From: Pseudomonas fluorescens | GTDB taxonomy: Bacteria; Pseudomonadota; Gammaproteobacteria; Pseudomonadales; Pseudomonadaceae | DNA length: 64,000 nt | Direction: 5' to 3' | Assembly (NCBI RefSeq): GCF_018614775.1 | Contig: NZ_JAGGOF010000090.1 | Span: 1 to 64,000 of the forward strand | Shown: positions 8,715 through 17,711 of the stretch, one piece after another | Layout: every line of letters begins with the position of its first letter | How positions within the stretch are numbered: the first letter of the stretch is position 1 | The notes under the pieces: generated by a model | What the model was told of the DNA's origin: nothing | The model's database searches: none | Seen by the model: the letters and a program-made list of their open reading frames with translations, nothing else | Translations under genes and position numbers: made by a program

Positions 8715-9053
8715 GGAGTGTTCTCGTGACGGGAGAGTCGGACTGCCTCCATGCCCGGTTGAAAGCCGCGATTGTACGCAATCACATTGCAAGCAGCCAT
8801 CAAAAAGCCATCAGCGGGGAATATTTGCGACGAAAGACATTTCGCCGGTGGATGAGGGGTGGCCAATCTGAATTTTTCCACCTTGGAAAAATGTGGGAGC
8901 GACCTGCTCGCGATGGGGCCAGCACCTGCAACAACGTCGCAAGCTGACCCACCGCTATCGCGAGCAGGCTCGCTCCCACATTCAATCGTGCCATAGCCGA
9001 ATATGCCTTGGCCTGAGCATACTAGGCGCCTATCTCCCGGACAGTGAGCCTCC
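8715..9053. other. Divergent intergenic region with promoters and a REP pair
   Basis: This 339-bp stretch separates the MHYT gene from the DUF1345 gene and must hold both promoters. It contains a REP pair at 8892-8980 and, just before it, an 8-bp perfect AT-rich inverted repeat with a 3-base loop at 8873-8891. No other gene is seen. Confidence 0.7.
8892..8980. repeat. REP pair (REPIN) upstream of the MHYT gene
   Basis: Facing REP cores lie at about 8892-8913 and 8955-8980. The left copy has a shortened core (GAGCGACCTGCTCGCGA). The loop-proximal CTGACCCACCGCTATCGCG matches the pair at 6519-6607. Confidence 0.85.
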
Positions 9054-9695
9054 ATGCCCTTTCTCGCCCGCACCCACCCGCGTCTATCCAGCGCCATGGC
9101 CGTTGGCCTGGCAGTGGGCATCCTGGTCCCTGCGGACAGTGTCATCAGCAAAATCCTGATCGGCTGGAATGCCGGGGTCTGGATTTATCTGGCGCTCATG
9201 TCGTGGCTGACCGTGCGAGCCAAAGCACCGGACGTCAGGCGCATCGCCGAAATCGAGGATGAAAACGCCGGGCTGGTTTTGTTCACGGTCTGCATCGCGG
9301 CCTTGGCCAGCCTTGCCACCATTACCTTCGAACTGGCCGGCAGCCGCGACCTGCAGGCCACCGACAAGCTCTTGCATTACGGCTTCACGGCGATGACGGT
9401 CATCGGTTCCTGGCTGCTGATCGGGGTGATCTTCAGCGTCCACTATGCGCGACTGTATTACACCTGGGAGGGCAAGGAGCCGGCCCTGCGATTCGCAGAG
9501 GGCCTGACCACGCCCAATTATTGGGACTTCCTGTACTTCTCTTTCACCATCGGGGTCGCGGTGCAGACCTCGGACGTGGGCGTCGCCACCCGCCAGCTGC
9601 GCAAGATCGTTCTGGCGCAATCGTTGATCGGGTTCGTGTTCAACACGGCGATCCTGGGGTTTTCGATCAATATTGCGGCGGGTTTGTTCGGGTGA
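9054..9695 (+). CDS. DUF1345 integral membrane protein
   Basis: This 213-residue inner-membrane protein has about five hydrophobic helices. The C-terminal half contains NYWDFLYFSFTIGVAVQTSDVGV followed by a final helix, the signature of DUF1345, whose last part resembles two-helix potassium-channel pores. Function is not established. It stands alone between the REP-bearing region and a converging two-component system. Confidence 0.82.
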   Translation: MPFLARTHPRLSSAMAVGLAVGILVPADSVISKILIGWNAGVWIYLALMSWLTVRAKAPDVRRIAEIEDENAGLVLFTVCIAALASLATITFELAGSRDLQATDKLLHYGFTAMTVIGSWLLIGVIFSVHYARLYYTWEGKEPALRFAEGLTTPNYWDFLYFSFTIGVAVQTSDVGVATRQLRKIVLAQSLIGFVFNTAILGFSINIAAGLFG

Positions 9696-9723
9696 GGCTG
9701 GAGGGGCCGCTTCGCCATCCGAC

Positions 9724-9747
9724 GGGAGCAAGCTCCCTCGCCACGGG
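9724..9747. repeat. Single palindrome of a second REP class
   Basis: GGGAGCAAGCTCCCTCGCCAC differs from the main REP core and matches the other short palindrome family common in this group. A degenerate sibling (TGTGGCGAGGGATTTATCCC) is at 20721-20742. Confidence 0.6.
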
Positions 9748-9758
9748 GATCCTATTGA

Positions 9759-11063
9759 TCAGGGTGATGGAGTGGGCAGCCACAGCCTGAACCGCGCCCC
9801 GCGCAGTGGCGAGGCTTCCACCGTCAAGCTACCGCCCTGGGCTTCCAGGGCGCGGCGGCTGATGGCCAGGCCAAGACCGAAACCGCCCGTGGCACGGTCG
9901 CGGCTGCGGTCCAGGCGGTAGAACGGCTCGAAGACCCGCTCGCGCTCGTCGTCCGGGATGCCGATGCCGTCATCGTCGACCCAGATTTCACAGCCTTGAT
10001 CACCCACCAGCACGCCGACCTGGATCCGTCTTTCACAATAGCGCATGGCGTTGCGCAGCAGGTTCTGCAAAGCCCTCGCGGTCAGGCGCGGGTCGAGCAC
10101 GAAACGTTCCAGCGAGCCGTGCAACAACACATCGATCACTACGTCCGGCGCCGCCAGGTCTTCGTCGACACTGCCCAGGATGCTGTCGATGAATTCGTCC
10201 AGCGGCACTTCGACCCGTTCGGGCAAGCGCCCGGGGTTTTGCAGACGGCTGTAGGAGAGCAACTCCAGCACCAGTTCATCCAGCTCGCGAATGTGCGCGA
10301 TGAGCCCTTGCAGGCGCTCGCGACTGGCCGCCGGCAAATCGTCGGACAGCGCCAGGGCCAGGCCGAAGTCGAGCCGGGTCAGCGGCGTGCGTAGTTCATG
10401 GGAGACGGCGTTGAGCAGGTCGCGCTGCTGGTTGAGCAGCTTTTCGATATCGCCGGCCATGGTGTCGAACACATGGGCCAGGCTGCCGATGTTCGAGCTG
10501 GACGCGATCTGCGTGCGCTCGCCCAGGTGACCTTTGCCGAAGCGCTCGGCGGTGCTCCTGAGCCGCTCCAGATCGCGCCAGTGCGGCCGCAACCAGAGCA
10601 ACAGGCAGGCAAGCAGCGTCGCGCCGATGAGCACGTTTATGCTCCAGTAAAGCCAGTTGACGTCGGCCGGGTCCGGCGGAACGATCATTTTGACCGCCGT
10701 GCGCTCATCCAGCGGCGCGACCGCCAGGGTTCGCCAGGCCCAGTCACCGAGGCGCACCACATTCTCACCGCGCTTGAGACGCGCCTGTTCGGCCGTGCTG
10801 AAACCCGGGTCCTCAATGGCGGCCAGCTCGATGTGCAACGGCTCGAATTCCTTGTCCATCTGTGCCGCCAGCGCCGGCCACTGCTCGCTGGGCACGGCAT
10901 GGAACTGCCTGGCCATCAGGGTTTGCAGGCCACGGGAATGGTCGAGGTTGTAAGTCATGAAACGTTCGTGGAACAAGCGGATCACCAGCTCCGGCATCAG
11001 GTAGATCGCCGCGCTGTAGGACACGATGGTGACCAGGTAAAGGCGAATCAGCAGCTTCCACAT
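9759..11063 (-). CDS. RstB-like sensor histidine kinase
   Basis: This 434-residue membrane kinase has a TM helix at about 10-30, a periplasmic segment of ~110 residues, a second TM at about 140-158, a HAMP domain to ~215, a dimerisation domain with phospho-acceptor His222 in NAVSHELRTPLTR, and an ATPase domain with N (NLLRNAMRY), G1 (DDDGIGI), F and G2 (GGFGLGLAI) boxes. It follows the response-regulator gene by four bases, so the two form one unit. The pairing and length resemble RstB/PmrB-type kinases. The ligand is unknown; the adjacent divergent efflux operon suggests a role in stress or drug response. Confidence 0.9.
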   Translation of the reverse strand: MWKLLIRLYLVTIVSYSAAIYLMPELVIRLFHERFMTYNLDHSRGLQTLMARQFHAVPSEQWPALAAQMDKEFEPLHIELAAIEDPGFSTAEQARLKRGENVVRLGDWAWRTLAVAPLDERTAVKMIVPPDPADVNWLYWSINVLIGATLLACLLLWLRPHWRDLERLRSTAERFGKGHLGERTQIASSSNIGSLAHVFDTMAGDIEKLLNQQRDLLNAVSHELRTPLTRLDFGLALALSDDLPAASRERLQGLIAHIRELDELVLELLSYSRLQNPGRLPERVEVPLDEFIDSILGSVDEDLAAPDVVIDVLLHGSLERFVLDPRLTARALQNLLRNAMRYCERRIQVGVLVGDQGCEIWVDDDGIGIPDDERERVFEPFYRLDRSRDRATGGFGLGLAISRRALEAQGGSLTVEASPLRGARFRLWLPTPSP

Positions 11064-11067
11064 CGGC

Positions 11068-11769
11068 TCAGCATTCCCACTCGGAGCGACTGAATAGGTA
11101 GCCCTTGCCCCACACCGTCTTGATCTTGCGCGCTTCGCCGGCGTTGTCGTCGAACTTGCGCCGCAACTTGGAGATCGCCACGTCCACCGAGCGGTCGGTG
11201 CCGTTGAATTCGATGCCGCGCAGGCGTTGCAGGATCTGGTCGCGACTCAGCACTTCGCCGGAATGACGGGCCAGCACCACCAGCAGGTTGTATTCGCCGC
11301 TGGACAGTTCCACCGGTTGCCCGCGCCAGTTCACGGTGCGCTCGGACAAGTCGATGCACAGGTTGCCCATCAGAATGCGGTCATTGGCGGTCTGTGGCTC
11401 GGTGAGGCTGCTGCGCCGCAACAAGGTCCGCACCCGTGCCAGCAAGACCCGCGGCTCGCAGGGTTTGGTGACGTAATCGTCGGCGCCCATTTCCAGGCCC
11501 AGCACCTGGTCTTGGCTGTCGTCCCGGGCGGTGAGCATCAGGATCGGCAAGGTCGCCGAATCGGCCCGCAGCAGGCGGCAAACCTGCAAGCCGTCCAGGC
11601 CTGGCAGCATCAGGTCGAGGATCACCAGATCCGGCGGACTGACCCGCGCCCGCTCACGCACGTGATCGCCACGGGCGAGCACGCTGACTTGATAGCCGTT
11701 GCGTTCCAGGTAACTGGCGATCAGCTCGGACAGCGCGGTGTCGTCTTCGACCAAGAGGATGTTGGGCAT
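11068..11769 (-). CDS. OmpR-family response regulator (RstA-like)
   Basis: This 233-residue regulator has a receiver domain (acid pocket 9-10, phospho-acceptor Asp52 in LVILDLMLPG, conserved Lys in TKPCEP) and a C-terminal OmpR-type winged helix (about residues 135-230; RSVDVAISKLRRKFDD, IKTVWGKGYLF). It is the partner of the downstream kinase and is divergent from an RND efflux operon. A row of four helically phased half-sites at 11949-11984 in the shared upstream region is a candidate binding site for it. Confidence 0.92.
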   Translation of the reverse strand: MPNILLVEDDTALSELIASYLERNGYQVSVLARGDHVRERARVSPPDLVILDLMLPGLDGLQVCRLLRADSATLPILMLTARDDSQDQVLGLEMGADDYVTKPCEPRVLLARVRTLLRRSSLTEPQTANDRILMGNLCIDLSERTVNWRGQPVELSSGEYNLLVVLARHSGEVLSRDQILQRLRGIEFNGTDRSVDVAISKLRRKFDDNAGEARKIKTVWGKGYLFSRSEWEC

Positions 11770-11809
11770 GGGGTGTATCCAGAATAGTGCTGTGGCGCCT
11801 GATCGACCG

Positions 11810-11878
11810 CCTTCGCGGGCAAGCCCGCTCCCACAGGGTTCACGCGAACTCCTGTGGGAGCGGGCTTGCCCGCGAAGG
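11810..11878. repeat. REP pair forming a near-perfect 28-bp hairpin
   Basis: Positions 11810-11837 and 11851-11878 are perfect inverted copies of an extended REP, separated by 13 bases. It lies between the response-regulator start and the efflux operon. Confidence 0.85.
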
Positions 11879-11948
11879 CGTCATGACAGTCACTGAAGAA
11901 ATCAAGTTGCCAAGGATATACGCCCCCACCCAACCCGGCGCAAAACCC

Positions 11949-11984
11949 TTACACAATTTCACACACCCCCTACAAAGCTTTACC
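11949..11984 (+). promoter_or_regulatory. Candidate OmpR-family operator: four phased half-sites
   Basis: TTACA at 11949, TCACA at 11959, CTACA at 11970 and TTACC at 11980 are similar pentamers spaced 10, 11 and 10 bp apart, on one face of the helix, as OmpR-type regulators prefer. They lie about 55-90 bp before the efflux adaptor start and between it and the response-regulator gene. Binding is inferred only. Confidence 0.45.
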
Positions 11985-12038
11985 GATCCTCCCGCCTCTG
12001 CGCCGTAGCATGGCACCGCTCATTATTGGGGATGCACC

Positions 12039-13196
12039 ATGCCAAAGAACTCTCTCGCCACGCTGGGCCTGCTGCTCGGGGCGCTGTCGCTGAGCGCCTG
12101 TGACAGCGCCGCGCCGCCCACGGACGAAGCGCCGCTGGCCAGCGTGGCCATCGAAACCATCGAAGCCCGGCCGCTGTCCATCAGCAGCGAGCTGAGCGGG
12201 CGGATTGCAGCGCCACGCACCGCCGAAGTGCGGGCGCGGGTGCCCGGCGTGGTGTTGCAACGGGTCTATCGCGAAGGCAGCGATGTGAAGAAAGGCGACG
12301 TGCTGTTTCGCATCGACCCGGCGCCGTACAAGGCCGACCTGGACAGCGCCGACGCGGCGTTGCGCAAGGCCGAGGCCAACGCCTTCCAGGCCCGTTTGCA
12401 GGCGCAGCGCTACTCGCGCCTGATCGAGGACAACGCCATCAGCGGCCAGGATTACGACAATGCCCGCGCCGCTGCGCGCCAGACCGCGGCGGATGTCGCC
12501 GCCAGCAAGGCAGCCGTGGAACGGGCCAGGTTGAACCTCGGTTATGCCACCGTTACCGCACCGATTGCCGGGCGCATCGGTCGGGCGCTGGTAACCGAAG
12601 GCGCACTGGTGGGGCAGAACGAAACCACCCCCCTGGCGCTCATCCAGCAGTTGAATCCGATCCATGCCGACCTGACGCAATCGACCCGCGAACTCAACGA
12701 ATTGCGCCGGGCCCTGCGCGCCGGCCACCTGCAGCAAGTCGAGCCGGATCAGGCCAAGGCCACGCTGATCCAGGACGATGGCAGCCTGTACCCGCTGCCG
12801 GGCAAACTGTTGTTCGCCGACATCACCGTTGACCCGGGCACCGGCCAGATCACCTTGCGCAGCGAATTTCCCAACCCCGACCTCGACCTGCTGCCGGGCA
12901 GCTTCGTACGCGTGCGCCTGGAGCAAGCCGTCGACCGCCAAGGCATCAGCGTGCCGCAACGGGCCATCCTGCGTGACAGCGCCGGGATCGCCCAGGTGCT
13001 GCTGCTCGACGCCGAGCAGACCGTCAGCGTGCAACCGGTAGCGCTGGGCGCGGCGCAGGATGATCGCTGGATCGTCACCCAGGGCTTGAAGCCGGGCGAT
13101 CGAATTGTCGTCGAAGGTCTGCAACACGCCCGGCCCGGTGAAAAAGTCCGGATCGACAACTCCCCTCTTCCACTTGCCCAGCTCCCTGGTCAGTAA
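12039..13196 (+). CDS. RND efflux periplasmic adaptor (membrane fusion lipoprotein)
   Basis: This 385-residue MexA/AcrA-family adaptor has a lipobox ending LSLSAC with Cys21, and Asp at +2, consistent with inner-membrane anchoring. It has lipoyl half-motifs around residues 65-105 and 165-190, an alpha hairpin at about 105-165 (short for the family), then beta-barrel and membrane-proximal domains (GQITLRSEFPNPDLDLLPGSFVRV). It bridges the pump to an outer-membrane channel. GGGGA lies seven bases before ATG 12039. The pump gene follows 14 bases later, so the two are one operon, probably controlled by the divergent two-component system. Confidence 0.92.
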   Translation: MPKNSLATLGLLLGALSLSACDSAAPPTDEAPLASVAIETIEARPLSISSELSGRIAAPRTAEVRARVPGVVLQRVYREGSDVKKGDVLFRIDPAPYKADLDSADAALRKAEANAFQARLQAQRYSRLIEDNAISGQDYDNARAAARQTAADVAASKAAVERARLNLGYATVTAPIAGRIGRALVTEGALVGQNETTPLALIQQLNPIHADLTQSTRELNELRRALRAGHLQQVEPDQAKATLIQDDGSLYPLPGKLLFADITVDPGTGQITLRSEFPNPDLDLLPGSFVRVRLEQAVDRQGISVPQRAILRDSAGIAQVLLLDAEQTVSVQPVALGAAQDDRWIVTQGLKPGDRIVVEGLQHARPGEKVRIDNSPLPLAQLPGQ

Positions 13197-13210
13197 TCAG
13201 GTCCTTTGCC

Positions 13211-16200
13211 ATGCCGCAGTTCTTTATCGACCGCCCGGTGTTCGCCTGGGTGGTTGCGTTGTTTATCATCCTGGCCGGTGTGCTGGCGATCCCGCAGTTG
13301 CCGGTGGCCCAGTACCCGGACGTCGCGCCCCCACAGATCGAGATCTCCGCCACCTACCCGGGCGCGTCGGCGCAAACCGTGGACCAGAGCGTGGTCAGCC
13401 TGATCGAGGAAGAACTCAACGGTGCCGATAACCTGTTGTACTTCGCTTCCCAGAGCAGCCTCGGCAGCGCCACCCTCACCGCGACGTTCCAACCCGGCAC
13501 AAACCCGGAGCTGGCCCAGGTCGATGTGCAGAACCGCCTCAAGGCCGTTGAGTCGCGCTTGCCCCAGGCCGTCACCCAGCAGGGCTTGCAGGTGGACAAG
13601 GTCTCGGCCGGTTTCCTGCTGCTGATCACCCTCACCTCCAGCGACGGCAAGCTCGACGACGTGGCCCTCAGCGACTACCTGGCGCGCAACGTGATGAACG
13701 AGATCAAGCGCCTGGACGGTGTCGGCAAGGCGCAGTTGTACGGCGCCGAACGGGCGATGCGGATCTGGATCGACCCGCAGAAACTGCTCGGCTTCAACTT
13801 GACCCCAGCCGACGTCAACGCCGCCATCGTGGCGCAGAACGCCCAGGTTTCCGCGGGCAGCATCGGCGACCTGCCGGCGCGCCCCACTCAGGAAATGACC
13901 GCGACGGTGCTGGTCAAGGGGCAATTGTCGACGCCCGAAGAGTTCGCCGACATCGTGCTCAAGGCCAATACCGATGGCTCGACCGTGCGCATCGGCGACG
14001 TGGCACGGGTGGAGATCGGCAGCCAGGAGTACCAGTTTTCCACGCGGCTCAACGGCAAGCCGTCCACCGCCGTGGGCGTGCAACTCTCGCCGGGGGCCAA
14101 TGCCCTCAGAACCGCAACCCTGGTGCGGGCGAAGATGGATGAACTGGCGCGCTACTTCCCGGCGGGGGTCGAGTACAAGATCCCTTACGACACCTCGCCG
14201 TTCGTCAAAGTCTCGATCACCAAAGTGGTGTATACCCTTGGCGAGGCCATGCTGCTGGTGTTCGCGGTGATGTTCCTGTTCCTGCAGAACATCCGCTATA
14301 CCTTGATCCCGACGCTGGTGGTGCCGGTGGCGCTGATGGGCACGTTTGCGACCATGCTCGTCCTGGGTTTCTCCATCAATGTGCTGACCATGTTCGGCAT
14401 GGTCCTGGCGATCGGCATCCTGGTGGACGACGCCATTGTGGTGGTGGAGAACGTCGAACGGATCATGGCCAGCGAAGGACTGTCGCCCAGGGAAGCGACG
14501 CGCAAGGCCATGGGGCAGATCACCGGGGCGATCATCGGCATCACACTGGTGCTAGTGGCGGTGTTTATCCCGATGGCGTTCATGCCGGGTTCGGTGGGCG
14601 TGATCTATCGGCAGTTCTCGTTGTCCATGGCAACGTCGATCCTGTTCTCGGCCTTCCTGGCCCTGAGCTTGACGCCCTCCCTCTGTGCCACCTTGCTCAA
14701 GCCGATCAACCCGGGGGAGCACCACGCCAGAGGTGGGTTCTTCGGCGGGTTCAATCGCCGCTTCGACCAGTTGGGTGAGCGCTATCAAGGCTGGGTCGCC
14801 TATGCCCTCAAGCGCAGCGGGCGCTACCTGTTGGTCTACGGTGTGCTGCTGGTGGGCATGGGCCTGCTGTTCAGTCGCCTGCCCTCTTCATTCCTGCCGG
14901 TGGAAGACCAGGGTTACACCATCACCGACATCCAGCTGCCTCCCGGTGCGAGCAAGAACCGCACGGTGCAGGTGGTCGAGCAGATCGAAGCCCACAATGC
15001 CGGCGAACCGGGCGTGGGCGACAGCACGGTGATCCTCGGTTTCAGCTTTTCCGGCAGCGGACAGAATGCGGCACTGGCGTTCACGACGCTCAAGGATTGG
15101 TCCGAGCGTGGCAGTGACGACTCGGCCGGCTCGATTGCCGACCGGGCCAACCAGGCCTTCGGTGCGATCAAGGACGCCATGGCGTTTGCCGTGCTGCCGC
15201 CACCGGTGGACGGCCTCGGAACCTCCAGTGGTTTCGAGTTCCGCTTGCAGGATCGCGGTGGCCTCGGCCATGCCACGTTGATGCAGGCCCGTGACGAACT
15301 GCTCGCCGCGGCGGGGAAAAGCCCGGTGTTGATGAACGTGCGCGAAAGCGCCCTGGCCGAGGCGCCGCAGGTGCAACTGGAAGTCGATCGCAAGCAGGCG
15401 AATGCCTTGGGGGTGTCCTTCGCCGATGTCGGCAACGTGTTGTCCACCGCGGTCGGCTCGGCCTACGTCAACGACTTCCCCAACCAGGGACGGATGCAGC
15501 GGGTGGTGGTCCAGGCGCAAGGCGACCAGCGCAGCCAGGTGGCCGACCTGCTGAACATCCATGTGCGCAACAACGCCGGGAAAATGGTGCCGCTGTCGGC
15601 GTTTGTCCAGGCCAAGTGGACTCAGGGTCCGACGCAGCTGACCCGCTACAACGGTTACCCGGCCATTGGCATTTCCGGCGAACCGGCACCCGGCCACAGC
15701 ACGGGCGAGGCCATGACCGAAATCGAACGGCTGGTGGCGCGGGGGCCGACGGGCCTGGGGCAGGAATGGACCGGGTTGTCCTTGCAGGAACGCCTGTCCG
15801 GCAGCCAGGCGCCGCTGTTGCTCGGCCTGTCGCTGCTGGTGGTGTTCTTGTGTCTGGCGGCGCTGTACGAGAGTTGGTCAATCCCCACTTCGGTGCTGCT
15901 GGTGGTGCCGCTGGGGGTACTGGGCGCGGTGCTGGCGGTGTCGTTGCGTGGCATGCCCAATGATGTGTTCTTCAAGGTCGGGCTGGTGACGATCATTGGC
16001 CTTTCGGCGAAGAACGCGATCCTGATCATCGAATTCGCCAAGAGCCTGTATGACCAGGGCCATGACCTGATCGACGCCACGCTGCAGGCCGCACGCCTGC
16101 GCCTGCGGCCGATCATCATGACCTCCCTGGCCTTCATCCTCGGCGTCGTGCCCCTGGCCATCGCCACCGGGGCCAGCTCGGCGAGCCAGCAGGCCATCGG

Positions 16201-16303
16201 CACCGGGGTGATCGGCGGAATGATCAGCGCGACCTTGGCCGTGGTGTTCGTGCCGGTGTTTTTTGTCGGGGTGATGAGGTTGGTGCGCAAACAAAACCGC
16301 TGA
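13211..16303 (+). CDS. RND-family (HAE-1) multidrug efflux pump, inner-membrane subunit
   Basis: This 1030-residue AcrB/MexB-type proton antiporter starts with the standard MPQFFIDRPVFAWVVALFIILAG. TM4 carries the paired Asp of proton relay (GILVDDAIVVVENV). Two large porter loops and twelve TM helices are as expected. It exports hydrophobic drugs or solvents together with the upstream adaptor and an outer-membrane factor. No OprM/TolC gene follows; REP elements and a convergent transaminase gene come next, so a channel from elsewhere must be used. I cannot assign it to a named Mex/Ttg/Emh system from sequence alone. Confidence 0.94.
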   Translation: MPQFFIDRPVFAWVVALFIILAGVLAIPQLPVAQYPDVAPPQIEISATYPGASAQTVDQSVVSLIEEELNGADNLLYFASQSSLGSATLTATFQPGTNPELAQVDVQNRLKAVESRLPQAVTQQGLQVDKVSAGFLLLITLTSSDGKLDDVALSDYLARNVMNEIKRLDGVGKAQLYGAERAMRIWIDPQKLLGFNLTPADVNAAIVAQNAQVSAGSIGDLPARPTQEMTATVLVKGQLSTPEEFADIVLKANTDGSTVRIGDVARVEIGSQEYQFSTRLNGKPSTAVGVQLSPGANALRTATLVRAKMDELARYFPAGVEYKIPYDTSPFVKVSITKVVYTLGEAMLLVFAVMFLFLQNIRYTLIPTLVVPVALMGTFATMLVLGFSINVLTMFGMVLAIGILVDDAIVVVENVERIMASEGLSPREATRKAMGQITGAIIGITLVLVAVFIPMAFMPGSVGVIYRQFSLSMATSILFSAFLALSLTPSLCATLLKPINPGEHHARGGFFGGFNRRFDQLGERYQGWVAYALKRSGRYLLVYGVLLVGMGLLFSRLPSSFLPVEDQGYTITDIQLPPGASKNRTVQVVEQIEAHNAGEPGVGDSTVILGFSFSGSGQNAALAFTTLKDWSERGSDDSAGSIADRANQAFGAIKDAMAFAVLPPPVDGLGTSSGFEFRLQDRGGLGHATLMQARDELLAAAGKSPVLMNVRESALAEAPQVQLEVDRKQANALGVSFADVGNVLSTAVGSAYVNDFPNQGRMQRVVVQAQGDQRSQVADLLNIHVRNNAGKMVPLSAFVQAKWTQGPTQLTRYNGYPAIGISGEPAPGHSTGEAMTEIERLVARGPTGLGQEWTGLSLQERLSGSQAPLLLGLSLLVVFLCLAALYESWSIPTSVLLVVPLGVLGAVLAVSLRGMPNDVFFKVGLVTIIGLSAKNAILIIEFAKSLYDQGHDLIDATLQAARLRLRPIIMTSLAFILGVVPLAIATGASSASQQAIGTGVIGGMISATLAVVFVPVFFVGVMRLVRKQNR

Positions 16304-16316
16304 TCGACATGGGTCC

Positions 16317-16458
16317 TGTGGGAGCGGGCTTGCTCGCGAAAGCGGTGGGTCAGCTGGCATTTCTGTTGAATGTACTGCCGTCATCGCGAGCAAGCCCGCT
16401 CCCACAATTGATTCCGTGTTCACTGTAAATCCTTGTGGGAGCGAGCCTGCTCGCGATA
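16317..16458. repeat. Three REP elements after the efflux operon
   Basis: REP cores lie at about 16317-16342, 16381-16406 and 16434-16458 in alternating orientation. Two are followed by the loop motif GCGGTGGGTCAG, the reverse complement of that seen beside the MHYT gene. Confidence 0.85.
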
Positions 16459-16482
16459 GCGGTGGGTCAGTTGGCTGAGTGA

Positions 16483-17670
16483 TCAGGCCCGAAGTGCCTG
16501 CAGCAGCCCCGCCGTACACGCCGCGATTCGCTGGCAGGCCTGCGCCAGTTGTGTCCGGTCGACCACCAGTCCGATGCGGATGTGCCCTGCCGCGCTGGGG
16601 CCGAAGGCTTCGCCGGCCAGCACCGAAACGCCATAGCCCTCCAGCAGGTGCTCGGCAAATCCCTGGGCATCCAGGCCGGTCTGGCGCACGTCGACCATCA
16701 CGAACATCCCGCCATCCGGCCGCACCGGTTTGAGGCCCGGGCAGTCATCGAGCATCGCGCAGACCAGATCCCGGCGCTGGCGATATTCTTCATGCATGTG
16801 CGCCACTTCAGGCAAATCCTCTTCCAGGGCAACCTGGGCTGCGCGCTGGACGAAGTCCGGGAGGCCAAACAGCATGCACAACGACAGGTTGGCCAGATGC
16901 CCGGCCAAGGGCTCAGGCCCGATGACCCAACCGATACGCCAGCCGGTCATGGCGTGGGATTTGGACAGGCTGTTGATCGTCGCGGTGCGCTCGGCCATGC
17001 CCGGCAGGCTGGCCGGGCTGATGTGTTCGCCTTCGTACAGCAGGTCGCTGTAGACCTCATCGCTGATCAGCCACAGGTCATGCTCGATGCACAGCCGCGC
17101 CAACCCTTGCCAGGTCGCGAGCGGCAGGCTGGCACCGGATGGGTTGTTCGGGCTGTTGAGCAACATCGCCCGGGTGCGCGGTGTCACCCGCCGGGCCACA
17201 TCAGCCGGCTCGACCCGAAAACCGTTTTCCGGGCGCACCGCCACCGGCACCACCGTCGCCCCACAGGCACCGAATACCGCTTCGTAGGTGACATACATCG
17301 GCTCGTCAACAAGCACCTCATCGCCAGGGTTGAGCAGGCATTGCGCGACCGCATACACCGCGCATTGCGCCCCAGGTAACACGGTGACGTGCTCGGCGCC
17401 CATCGCCTGGCCACAGCGCCGCTGATGACGCTGGGCAATGCTGCTGCGCAAGGCCTGCAGGCCCCGGATGTCCGAATAATGGGTATCCCCGGCCCGGAGG
17501 CTGCCCACCGCGGCGTCAACGACGGCGCGCGGTGTATCGAAGTCCGGATCGCCCACCGACAACAGCAGCACGTCCATGCCCTGTTCGCGCATGGCCAGCG
17601 CCCGGTCGTGGATCTGCCAGGCAGCGGCGCCATCGCCGGTAATGCGTTGGGTCAAGGCTGAAAAGCGCAT
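16483..17670 (-). CDS. aruH: Arginine:pyruvate transaminase AruH
   Basis: This 395-residue fold-type I PLP aminotransferase has the PLP lysine in SLSKSHAMTGWRIGW, NSPNNPSGASLP with the cofactor Asn, ISDEVYSDLLYEGEH, and the substrate-carboxylate Arg near HIRIGLVV. The whole protein closely follows my memory of P. aeruginosa AruH, including the start RFSALTQRITGDGAAAW. AruH transfers the amino group of arginine to pyruvate, giving 2-ketoarginine and alanine in the arginine transaminase pathway. The partner decarboxylase aruI and regulators aruRS are not in this window. GGAG lies before ATG 17670. Confidence 0.85.
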   Translation of the reverse strand: MRFSALTQRITGDGAAAWQIHDRALAMREQGMDVLLLSVGDPDFDTPRAVVDAAVGSLRAGDTHYSDIRGLQALRSSIAQRHQRRCGQAMGAEHVTVLPGAQCAVYAVAQCLLNPGDEVLVDEPMYVTYEAVFGACGATVVPVAVRPENGFRVEPADVARRVTPRTRAMLLNSPNNPSGASLPLATWQGLARLCIEHDLWLISDEVYSDLLYEGEHISPASLPGMAERTATINSLSKSHAMTGWRIGWVIGPEPLAGHLANLSLCMLFGLPDFVQRAAQVALEEDLPEVAHMHEEYRQRRDLVCAMLDDCPGLKPVRPDGGMFVMVDVRQTGLDAQGFAEHLLEGYGVSVLAGEAFGPSAAGHIRIGLVVDRTQLAQACQRIAACTAGLLQALRA

Positions 17671-17711
17671 GTAAGTCTCCTGATTGCGCGGTATCCAGCC
17701 TCAACCCTATC

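Noticed and set aside
6633..8729. A ~700-codon open frame antisense to the MHYT-GGDEF-EAL gene
   Set aside because: It mirrors the codon bias of a GC-rich gene, has no recognisable domain and no ribosome-binding site. The same applies to long antisense frames over acnX (25319-27133), gspD (58286-60904) and other genes.
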